Assembly (NCBI GenBank): GCA_040003205.1
Contig: JBDUDA010000107.1
Location: forward strand, 1-9,884
Source of the DNA: JALYIM01 sp040003205
Lineage (GTDB): Bacteria > Acidobacteriota > Terriglobia > Terriglobales > Acidobacteriaceae
Length of the DNA stretch: 9,884 nucleotides
Direction of reading: 5' to 3'
Part shown: positions 1 to 5,475 of the stretch, in pieces
How positions within the stretch are numbered: the stretch's first letter is position 1
Layout of the letters: each line of letters begins with the position of its first letter
Notes under the pieces: model-generated
Seen by the model: the letters and a program-made list of their open reading frames with translations, nothing else
Told to the model about the DNA's origin: nothing
Databases searched by the model: none
Translations under genes and position numbers: made by a program

Positions 1-120
1 GCTCGTTGCCACGATACCGTACTGCGTTATTACCATCGAACGGGCGCTGTGGCGGTCCTGGGCAGCCATGAGTTGGTTCAGCAGAAGGAGGATAAAAAGA
101 GAGGCGATGCGGATGGGCAT
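1..120 (-). CDS. ggt: Gamma-glutamyltransferase family protein, N-terminal 40 residues (runs off the left edge)
   Basis: Only the first 40 codons are present, read leftwards from ATG at 120 with no stop before the edge. Residues 1-20 form a signal peptide: a short basic start (MPIR), a hydrophobic core (SLFILLLL) and a small-residue end (MAA, cleavage before or near QDR). Then comes ARSMVITQYGIVATS, which resembles the opening strand of the gamma-glutamyltransferase fold, where family members read R-S-M-V-x-x-x-Y-G-I-V-A-[AT]-S. The catalytic Thr and the autoprocessing site lie outside the window. The family cleaves or transfers gamma-glutamyl groups from glutathione and similar peptides in the periplasm or outside the cell. 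AAAGGTG lies a few bases upstream as ribosome binding site; a GTG two codons earlier is an alternative start. The gene is divergent from a 5-oxoprolinase operon, which supports the call. Recognition rests on a short stretch, so confidence is moderate. Confidence 0.65.
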   Translation of the reverse strand, partial: MPIRIASLFILLLLNQLMAAQDRHSARSMVITQYGIVATS

Positions 121-151
121 GATCACACCTTTGAGACGAGAATGAATCGGC

Positions 152-180
152 ATTCTGAGGTTTGAGGAGGGTGAAGTCAA
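152..180 (-). promoter_or_regulatory. Candidate sigma-70-type promoter for the ggt-like gene
   Basis: On the minus strand TTGACT (175-180, 5 of 6 matches to the -35 consensus) is followed after exactly 17 bases by CAGAAT (152-157, 4 of 6 matches to the -10 consensus). A transcript would begin near 145 and give a leader of about 25 bases before the ATG at 120, enough for the AAGGTG ribosome binding site. This is a pattern match only. Confidence 0.4.
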
Positions 181-293
181 GGTAGCAAAGCGATTACTCC
201 CGAGTGCCTGGCAACCCGGAAGTAACTGTCGTTAACACGATCACACTCATCGAAAAAATGTGCTGGTTCAAGCCGATTACATTAGGCAATTAT

Positions 294-440
294 TCAAGAT
301 GTTCGCGGAATCACGAGCTGATCTCGGGCCGGAGAATTTTGGGCATTCTCTCTAATCTTACGGAGGATATGGTAGGCACGAGGAGCCTCGACGCAGTAGC
401 TGATCGTCTTCTTGTGAACATCCAACCCGATGTAATACAT
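294..440 (-). pseudogene. IS110-family transposase remnant (N-terminal stub)
   Basis: An ATG at 440 opens a 48-residue frame starting MYYIGLDVHKKTISYC. This is the hallmark N-terminus of IS110-family (DEDD) transposases; the Asp in GLDVH is the first acidic residue of their RuvC-like active site. Recognisable similarity stops after about residue 16, and the frame ends at a TGA (294-296) after unrelated-looking residues. A full transposase would have some 300-400 residues and a C-terminal Tnp_20 domain, both absent here. The stub is therefore a dead fragment. I could not define element ends; IS110 elements generally lack clear terminal inverted repeats. It sits in the spacer between the divergent ggt-like gene and pxpB, so it may have brought or split regulatory sequence. 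An overlapping plus-strand frame (204-452) is a shadow. Confidence 0.7.
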
Positions 441-448
441 AATGTCCG

Positions 449-477
449 TTGAGGAGCCTCCGTGGTTGTTCTATGAA
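449..477 (+). promoter_or_regulatory. Candidate promoter for the pxpBCA operon
   Basis: TTGAGG (449-454, 4 of 6 to consensus) and TATGAA (472-477, 4 of 6) are spaced by 17 bases. Transcription would begin near 484, inside the palindrome at 478-493, leaving a leader of about 55 bases before the ATG at 540. The -35 element lies just outside the IS110 remnant's start codon, so the promoter could be partly of insertion-element origin. Weak on its own; the adjacent palindrome makes it more plausible. Confidence 0.3.
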
Positions 478-493
478 TCAACGTCTACGTTGA
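478..493. promoter_or_regulatory. Perfect palindrome, candidate operator upstream of pxpB
   Basis: TCAACGT-CT-ACGTTGA has perfect 7-base arms around a 2-base centre, directly after the candidate -10 box and 47 bases before the pxpB start codon. This size and spacing suit a dimeric repressor such as a TetR, GntR or LacI-type protein blocking transcription start, but no regulator gene is in the window and the site matches no operator consensus I know. It could instead be a leftover of the IS110 element's upstream region. Confidence 0.4.
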
Positions 494-539
494 GTTCGAA
501 AACAGGAACACTTCGGCCAGAAAGGATCGGGATCAGCCT

Positions 540-1250
540 ATGAATGCCACCATGGTCACTTATTCAGCTGACTGCGTGCGATTCCGGCCCGCGAGCGATC
601 AGTCGCTCTTGATTTACTTTGGTCAACAGATCTCTCTCGAATTCCACCACAGGGTCGCAAAACTACTCCGGTTGCTTGAGTCGGAACCGGTTGCGGGCAT
701 ACGCAACCTTCATCCTGGATACTGTTCGTTGCTGGTTAAATTCGACGGTTTGAAAGTGAGCCATGCTGAACTTGAGGAGATTCTCCGGAGTTATCTCGAT
801 CGCCTCGAAGACCTCTGTTTTTCTGAACCTGGACAAATGGAAATCCCCGTGTGCTATGGCGGGGAGTATGGCCCCGATTTAAGCGAGGTGGGCGCGATGC
901 ACGGATTGAGTCCTGCGCAGGTTATCGAGCTGCATGCGTCAGCGACTTACATTGTTTATTTCCTGGGATTCGTACCTGGCTTCGCTTATCTCGGCGGGTT
1001 GCCGGAAGCACTAGTAACGCCCCGTCATACGACACCACGACCGAGGGTGCTTGCGGGCAGCGTAGGAATCGCGGGCAGCCAGACCGGAGTCTATCCCTTT
1101 GCTACGCCGGGAGGCTGGAGACTGCTTGGCCGTACTCCAATCAATATGTTTCGGCGTGACCGGGCGGACATGAGTTTTTTGTCCATTGGAAACCGCGTGC
1201 GATTTATCCCGATTTCGCCGGAGCGATTCGCGTCGCTGGAGAATGCATGA
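540..1250 (+). CDS. pxpB: 5-oxoprolinase subunit PxpB (KipI family)
   Basis: The 236-residue product is a full-length KipI/PxpB protein. With PxpC and PxpA it forms the prokaryotic ATP-dependent 5-oxoprolinase, which opens 5-oxo-L-proline (pyroglutamate) to L-glutamate in the cytoplasm. Family signatures are intact: EIPVCYGGEYGPDL (101-114), YFLGFVPGFAYLGGL (140-154), TPRHTTPRPRVLAGSVGIAG (160-179), QTGVYPFATPGGW (181-193) and LLGRTP (195-200). The ATG at 540 is chosen because AAAGGA lies 13 bases upstream (a rather long spacing) and no start codon occurs earlier in the open frame, which is closed by TGA at 474-476. A second ATG at 552 would remove four residues. The stop overlaps the pxpC start by four bases (ATGA), indicating translational coupling. 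Bacillus KipI also inhibits the sporulation kinase KinA; nothing here suggests that role. Confidence 0.95.
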   Translation: MNATMVTYSADCVRFRPASDQSLLIYFGQQISLEFHHRVAKLLRLLESEPVAGIRNLHPGYCSLLVKFDGLKVSHAELEEILRSYLDRLEDLCFSEPGQMEIPVCYGGEYGPDLSEVGAMHGLSPAQVIELHASATYIVYFLGFVPGFAYLGGLPEALVTPRHTTPRPRVLAGSVGIAGSQTGVYPFATPGGWRLLGRTPINMFRRDRADMSFLSIGNRVRFIPISPERFASLENA

Positions 1251-2188
1251 GCGTGATTCAGGTCCAAGCCGCGGGCCTTTTTACAACAGTGCAAGACTTA
1301 GGGCGGGAAGGTTTTGGTCCCATGGGCGTTTCACCGTCCGGAGCGGCGGACCTGGTTTCGTTGCGTATTGGAAATCGCTTAGTCGGGAACATCGAGGGAG
1401 CCGCCGGACTAGAAATGACGCTCCTGGGTGGTACTTTCGTTTTTCCGGACGGAGCTACCATTGCCCTCACCGGCTCTGATTTCGGTGCGACCCTTGATGG
1501 TGCACCGTTTGATCAGTGGAGGGCCATCGAGATTCGCCCTGGGCAAACATTAGCGTTGGGTTCTACGCGGAGTGGAGCACGCTCTTATTTGTGCATTCGC
1601 GATGGTATTGCGGTTGATTTGTTTCTCGGCAGTGCGTCAACTCACGTTTTGAGCGGCATTGGAGGTTTTGATGGAAGGCCATTGCGAAAAGGAGATGTGC
1701 TGAATATCGGTGCGACGACCGGGGGTCCCCGTAAACTCGCGGTAGCTCCGCGTGCATTGGAACATCTGTCGCCCCGCAAAATCTTGCGCGTCACTCCGGG
1801 GCCACAGTGTGATTGGTTTCCAGAGTCTTCGCAGCAATTGTTCTACGCCCCTAAGTACCGTGTCGCTGAAGACTCCAATCGCATGGGTCTTCGCCTCGAA
1901 GGGGAGCCCATCCCAGCGCATTCCGAGGGAGCGATGATTACCGAAGGCGTTTCGCTTGGTGCCGTTCAGATTTCAAACGCAGGGCTGCCAATCATTCTTT
2001 TTGTAGAACAGCAAACCACCGGCGGCTACCCAAAAATAGCGAATGTGATTTCGGCAGATATGGCCAGCGTAGGTCAGCTTCGCCCGCGCGACGAAATTCG
2101 ATTCGAAAAAGTTAGTTGGGAATTGGCACGATCTCTACTAAGACAGCAAGAAGCGCTGCTCGCCTCGGACGAATTGGTTGCAGGATGA
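1247..2188 (+). CDS. pxpC: 5-oxoprolinase subunit PxpC (KipA / biotin-dependent carboxyltransferase-like)
   Basis: The 313-residue product matches the usual length of KipA/PxpC, the partner of PxpB. Older databases call the family allophanate hydrolase subunit 2 or biotin-dependent carboxyltransferase; its relatives are the C-terminal half of allophanate hydrolase and a part of urea carboxylase. No biotin-binding or carboxylase domain is present, and the pxpA and pxpB neighbours settle the 5-oxoprolinase role. Conserved blocks are LGREGFGPMGVSPSGAAD (18-35), YLCIRDGI...LGSASTH (114-133), VTPGPQ.DWF (182-191), SNRMGLRLEG (210-219), EGAMITEGVSLGAVQI (227-242) and EQQTTGGYPKIANVISADMA (254-273). 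The ATG lies within the stop region of pxpB, and its own TGA overlaps the pxpA ATG by four bases, so the three genes are almost certainly one coupled operon. Confidence 0.95.
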   Translation: MSVIQVQAAGLFTTVQDLGREGFGPMGVSPSGAADLVSLRIGNRLVGNIEGAAGLEMTLLGGTFVFPDGATIALTGSDFGATLDGAPFDQWRAIEIRPGQTLALGSTRSGARSYLCIRDGIAVDLFLGSASTHVLSGIGGFDGRPLRKGDVLNIGATTGGPRKLAVAPRALEHLSPRKILRVTPGPQCDWFPESSQQLFYAPKYRVAEDSNRMGLRLEGEPIPAHSEGAMITEGVSLGAVQISNAGLPIILFVEQQTTGGYPKIANVISADMASVGQLRPRDEIRFEKVSWELARSLLRQQEALLASDELVAG

Positions 2189-2949
2189 AATCCATTGATC
2201 TGAATTGCGATATGGGTGAGCTTCCGCAGGCCATCACCGACGGCACGCAGGAAGCTTTAATGCCTTCCATCACTTCGATCAATGTCGCCTGTGGCGGACA
2301 CGCGGGCGATGAGCAAACCATGGGAGCGACGATCGAGCAGGCGCTTCGATGGAAGCTAGCGATAGGCTCGCATCCTGGGTATCCAGATCGCGCGAATTTT
2401 GGCCGGTTTAAACTAGACCTTCCGTTTGAAAGGGTCGCAGATTTTGTCTTTGAGCAAGTTCGAGCGCTTGCTGGCGTTGCCGCAACGCACGGCGTGCGGG
2501 TGACCCACGTTAAGCCTCACGGTGCACTTTACAATCAGGCGACGCGGAACCGGCAGTTGTCGGAATCGATTGCCAAAGGTATCGCTCGATGGGACCGAAG
2601 TGTCGTTCTCGTCGGCTTGGCGGGTTCGCTAATGTTGGATGTCTTTAGAGACTCTGGTTTTACTGTGGCGGCAGAAGCTTTTGCGGACAGGCGGTACGAG
2701 CCGGACCGTAGTTTGCGTTCGCGCAAACTTGAGGGCGCTTTGATCTGCGATCCCGCGCAGGCGAGCCAACAGGCATTGAGCATCGTTGAGCGAGGGATGG
2801 TGATCGCGTCTGATGGGACCGAAATCGCTGTGAATGCGCAAACTCTCTGCATCCACGGCGACTCTCCCGGCGCTCCGCAGATTGCCGCCGCGGTGGCACA
2901 GACGTTGAGGCAAGCGGGCGTCACGCTACGCGCAGTTTCACGAAACTGA
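2185..2949 (+). CDS. pxpA: 5-oxoprolinase subunit PxpA (LamB/YcsF family)
   Basis: The 254-residue product is a complete LamB/YcsF protein, the third 5-oxoprolinase subunit. Signatures are DLNCDMGE (5-12), SINVACGGHAGD (31-42), GSHPGYPD..NFGR (61-74), HVKPHGALYN (108-117), EAFADRRYEPD (164-174) and CIHGDSPGA (222-230). The conserved Asp, His and Lys residues expected of this (beta/alpha) barrel are all visible. The frame is open further upstream to 2116, but the true start is ATG at 2185: it yields the canonical MKSIDLNCDMGE start and the ATGA overlap with the pxpC stop. It is the last gene of the pxpBCA operon; pxpA following pxpC is a variation on the order in other bacteria, where it often comes first. 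No clear terminator follows in the 176 bases before the convergent transporter gene ends. Confidence 0.95.
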   Translation: MKSIDLNCDMGELPQAITDGTQEALMPSITSINVACGGHAGDEQTMGATIEQALRWKLAIGSHPGYPDRANFGRFKLDLPFERVADFVFEQVRALAGVAATHGVRVTHVKPHGALYNQATRNRQLSESIAKGIARWDRSVVLVGLAGSLMLDVFRDSGFTVAAEAFADRRYEPDRSLRSRKLEGALICDPAQASQQALSIVERGMVIASDGTEIAVNAQTLCIHGDSPGAPQIAAAVAQTLRQAGVTLRAVSRN

Positions 2950-3125
2950 GAAAAGCCGCAGGATCGAAGAAAAACTTTGTGGCCACCCAGATCAGATCAT
3001 CGTCCACGGAACCTGAACTGGAATCTTGTGGTATGGCCCAGGAGATCAAGCGTAATAAAGTCGGGATGGCTGTAATGAGTGCGGTAGATATCGGTAGGTT
3101 GGTAGCAATGACGTTTCCGAGCCTG
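2950..3125. other. Convergent spacer between pxpA and the MFS transporter gene, no recognised content
   Basis: I see no RNA gene and no stem-loop with a T-run in these 176 bases. A plus-strand frame from GTG 2979 continues antisense into the transporter gene to 3254 and has no recognisable protein character. A minus-strand frame through the same bases likewise lacks family features. Confidence 0.4.
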
Positions 3126-4445
3126 CTAATAACCGACAGGGGCAGGTCGGACGATTTGACTTGCGCTGATGCTAGGCGCTTTGGGAATTCGCAAAATCAT
3201 CCACCCTGCGATGAGTACCGCCGCCATCACAAACCTCAATCCCAAAGAGAATGACGCTCCGGTGCGGGTGTACACGTAGCCGAAGATGTAAGGCCCGGCA
3301 AAGCCCGCTATGCTGCCAACCGAGTTAATTAGTCCCACCGCCTTGGCTGCTTGCGCATGGCTCAAGATCTCGGTGGGAATCGCCCAGAAGGTGGAGAGAT
3401 AAGCTGTCAGCACGCCCGCGACCGTGAACCAACCAAGGGTGAGTACAACCGAGTGACCCGGGATGGAGAGGAAGAAATAGGCTATCCCGGCAACGAACAG
3501 CGGCACCGCAGCATGCCACCTTCGCTCCGCCTGCCTGTCGGAGTGCCAGCCATTTACCTGCATAGTCACGAAAGCGACCAGGAATGGCAGAGCGCCCACC
3601 ATCCCAACGCGCATATCGGTAAAGCCCGTAAGCCGCTTCAGCATGGTGGGAAACCAGAAGACGAATGTGTATTGGCCGATGTAGGCGAGGAAGGTGAGCG
3701 AAGCCATCCACACAATCGTCGGGGATCGCATGGCCTGCCACACCGTAATGGCGGTAGTGGAAGGCGGTGTCTCCTCTTTAAGTTTCTGCTCGAGCCATTG
3801 CCGCTGCTCAGCGGTGAGCCATGCGGCTTCCCTTGGCCAATCGGTTAGAAAAAAGAATGCAACTACTCCCAGCAGAATCGCCGGTGCTCCTTCGACGACG
3901 AACAGCCAGCGCCATCCCGGGAACCCCAGCCAGCCGCGGCCCAGAATCCAGCCCGCCAGCGGCGATCCCAGCGCCGCCGACAGCGGAATGGCGCCCATAA
4001 AGTTGCTGGTCGCCTTGGCGCGGTCTTCGAAAATGAACCAGTGACTCAAATACACGATGACGCCGGGGAAAAAGCCAGCCTCCGCTGCGCCCAGCACGAA
4101 ACGCGCCAGGTACAGCTGCGAGGGAGTGTGCACCAGCGCGGTCAGAACGGTGAGGGAGCCCCAGGCGATCATGGTGGCCGATATCATGCGGCGTGCGCTC
4201 CAGCGCTCTACCAGCAGCGCGCCCGGAATCTGTAATGCCAGGTAGCTGACGAAGAAGACTCCCGCGCCCAGGGCAAACACGTGATCGCTGAACCCCAGGT
4301 CGCGCGACATGCCCAGCGCCGCATACGCAAGGTTCGTGCGATCCACGTAATTGAGGATGTACAGAATAAACAGGAACGGCAGCAGGCGCAAACCGACGAT
4401 GCGGCGAGTGTGTTCGCCGATTTGTGTCGAGTTAGGCGCCGTCAT
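3126..4445 (-). CDS. MFS transporter, anion:cation symporter (ACS) family
   Basis: The 439-residue inner-membrane protein has the 12-segment major facilitator layout with a central cytoplasmic loop at about 203-235. ACS hallmarks are LNYVDRTNLAYA (31-42) in the first membrane segment, RWSARR (81-86) in the loop between segments 2 and 3, the block LGAAEAGFFPGVIVYLSHWF (118-137), and GWRWLFVVEGAPAILLGV (177-194) followed by a WLTAEQRQWLEQKL linker (209-222). Known family members import organic anions such as tartrate, glucarate, hexuronates, phthalate and nicotinate by proton symport. The substrate cannot be read from sequence; 5-oxoproline or another carboxylate is a guess from the pxp operon it faces. 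The ATG at 4445 has no clear Shine-Dalgarno. On the minus strand TATACT at 4498-4503 is a possible -10 box without a good -35. The gene converges on pxpA, so it is not in that operon. Confidence 0.9.
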   Translation of the reverse strand: MTAPNSTQIGEHTRRIVGLRLLPFLFILYILNYVDRTNLAYAALGMSRDLGFSDHVFALGAGVFFVSYLALQIPGALLVERWSARRMISATMIAWGSLTVLTALVHTPSQLYLARFVLGAAEAGFFPGVIVYLSHWFIFEDRAKATSNFMGAIPLSAALGSPLAGWILGRGWLGFPGWRWLFVVEGAPAILLGVVAFFFLTDWPREAAWLTAEQRQWLEQKLKEETPPSTTAITVWQAMRSPTIVWMASLTFLAYIGQYTFVFWFPTMLKRLTGFTDMRVGMVGALPFLVAFVTMQVNGWHSDRQAERRWHAAVPLFVAGIAYFFLSIPGHSVVLTLGWFTVAGVLTAYLSTFWAIPTEILSHAQAAKAVGLINSVGSIAGFAGPYIFGYVYTRTGASFSLGLRFVMAAVLIAGWMILRIPKAPSISASQIVRPAPVGY

Positions 4446-4589
4446 AGTGGCAGGCAGCTATTGCCTCGCAGTACTTCGGGCAGTCTCAAGGCCAGGAAGT
4501 ATATATCGGCGAATCAGTTTCCGAAAGTTCCGGTTCAAGTGGCGAGTTTGCGGTATTTCTTCCGAAAATTAAATAGAAGCGGTTTTCAG

Positions 4590-4891
4590 AACTTCTCCCG
4601 CGAGTCGTGGATTCATGACGCGCTGTTTCAGCCGGAGCCTCGCGCACGCTACCGTTGGTGAGGGGCGGGTACGTCGACGCGTTCCGTTCGCTTCACCCCG
4701 GCGAGACGGGACAGTTCACCTTTTGGGACTACTTTCGCCGGGCATTCGAGTACAACCGAGGCATTCGCATCGACTACTTTCTGCTGTCGCCAAGCGCGGC
4801 TGCAAAGTTGGATAGATGCGAAATCGACAAAGGGCCAAGATCCGAAGAGAAGCCTTCGGACCACACGCCAATTCTGGTCAAACTCGCTTGA
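4590..4891 (+). pseudogene. xth: Exodeoxyribonuclease III remnant (xth C-terminus, frameshifted)
   Basis: Two adjoining frames together encode the C-terminal 95-100 residues of an XthA-type exonuclease III/AP endonuclease. The first (about 4590-4658) reads ESWIHDALFQPEPRARYRW and then meets TGA at 4659. The second (4655-4888) continues LVRGGYVDAFRSLHPGE, TFWDYFRRAF, GIRIDYFLLSP, CEIDKGPRSEEKPSDHTP and stops at 4889-4891. GIRID and SDH carry the late catalytic Asp and His of the family, so the 3' end was once functional. The N-terminal two thirds, with the other metal and active-site residues, is missing; upstream sequence shows no similarity and soon reaches the divergently read transporter gene. 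Restoring four bases (a second TTGG) at about 4655 would rejoin the frames with normal family spacing. Intact members have about 260 residues. The stub may be untranslated. Confidence 0.8.
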
Positions 4892-4966
4892 TGAAGACGC
4901 GCTCTCGATTGCGCGCACTCGCGATACGGTGTGACTTTTGTAAACCGAAGCCGTGTACCGACAAGA

Positions 4967-4994
4967 CCGACTGGACTTTTCCGACGAGTATAAT
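4967..4994 (+). promoter_or_regulatory. Candidate promoter for the small secreted protein gene
   Basis: A perfect TATAAT (4989-4994) is preceded after 16 bases by CCGACT (4967-4972), a weak -35 with the central GAC. Transcription would start near 5001, leaving a leader of about 60 bases to the ATG at 5063. No other gene start lies nearby on this strand. Confidence 0.45.
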
Positions 4995-5062
4995 TCGAAG
5001 TTCTGGAATTTTCCGGACAGCCAAGCGGCCTAGCGTCTACTGCTGGGATATAAGGCGCGCGT

Positions 5063-5428
5063 ATGAATCGAAAATATCGTTACCTGAGTTTGTTATTCGT
5101 AGTGGCTACCCTCTCTTTCCCCCTTCTGGCGATCGCCCAGCAAAATGACCATACTAGGCATAGTGAGCAACGTCGCCGCCATTACGATCATCAGCAGCGA
5201 AGTCATGACAATCGAAAGACTCCAGATGACGGACGGGTTTACGATGGCTCCCGCCATGACTATCACCCCTGGAACGATGATGAAGACCGTGCGTATCGTA
5301 AATATTTAATTCAAAACCATAAAGCTTATCGTGAGTTTGAGCGCAATACCCGGCAAGAACAAGCTCGGTACTGGGCGTGGCGACATGCCCATCCGGATCG
5401 CAAGAATCGGGCAGACAATCACCGGTAG
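5063..5428 (+). CDS. Small secreted His-rich protein of unknown function
   Basis: The 121-residue product begins with a signal peptide: basic MNRKYR, hydrophobic 8-22, then A-I-A at 23-25, with likely signal peptidase I cleavage before QQ. The mature chain of about 96 residues has no Cys and no further membrane segment. It has two parts. Residues 26-75 are low-complexity and rich in His, Arg, Asp and Gln. Residues 76-114 form a compact, probably helical, aromatic-charged module (DRAYRKYLIQNHKAYREFE, then ARYWAWRHAHPD). I associate short secreted proteins with such a Y-R-E-F / Y-W-x-W-R-H-x-H-P block with Acidobacteriota, without a known function. Eleven His residues suggest possible metal binding, which is inference. 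AAGG seven bases before the ATG serves as ribosome binding site. The gene stands alone between the xth remnant and a convergent pseudouridine synthase gene. Confidence 0.8.
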   Translation: MNRKYRYLSLLFVVATLSFPLLAIAQQNDHTRHSEQRRRHYDHQQRSHDNRKTPDDGRVYDGSRHDYHPWNDDEDRAYRKYLIQNHKAYREFERNTRQEQARYWAWRHAHPDRKNRADNHR

Positions 5429-5453
5429 ATGGCGGAGAGTCTCTTTAGGCGGC

Positions 5454-5475
5454 GAGCCTTTTGTGCCAAAGGCTC
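5454..5475. terminator. Stem-loop at a convergent gene junction, possible bidirectional terminator
   Basis: GAGCCTTT-TGTGCC-AAAGGCTC has perfect 8-base arms and a 6-base loop. It starts 26 bases after the stop of the small secreted protein gene and touches the stop codon of the opposing pseudouridine synthase gene. A second small hairpin (CAGGC-TTG-GCCTG, 5475-5487) follows at once. Neither has a downstream T-run on either strand, so intrinsic termination is unproven; mRNA 3'-end protection is the alternative. Confidence 0.4.

Noticed and set aside
239..246. Repeat of GATCACAC (also at 121-128)
   Set aside because: Eight bases shared once over 120 bases is not meaningful without conservation.
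204..452. 82-residue plus-strand frame left of pxpB
   Set aside because: It runs antisense to the IS110 transposase stub, whose minus-strand frame has a clear family motif; the plus-strand product has none.
2116..2184. Upstream extension of the pxpA frame by 23 codons
   Set aside because: It lies entirely within pxpC; the family-standard start and the ATGA overlap place the true start at 2185.
2979..3254. 91-residue plus-strand frame after pxpA, starting with GTG
   Set aside because: Its second half is antisense to the transporter gene, the product shows no family features, and the start has no convincing ribosome binding site.
4452..4466. AGGCA-GCTAT-TGCCT inverted repeat before the ACS transporter start
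   Set aside because: Arms of only five bases are expected by chance; no supporting promoter geometry.
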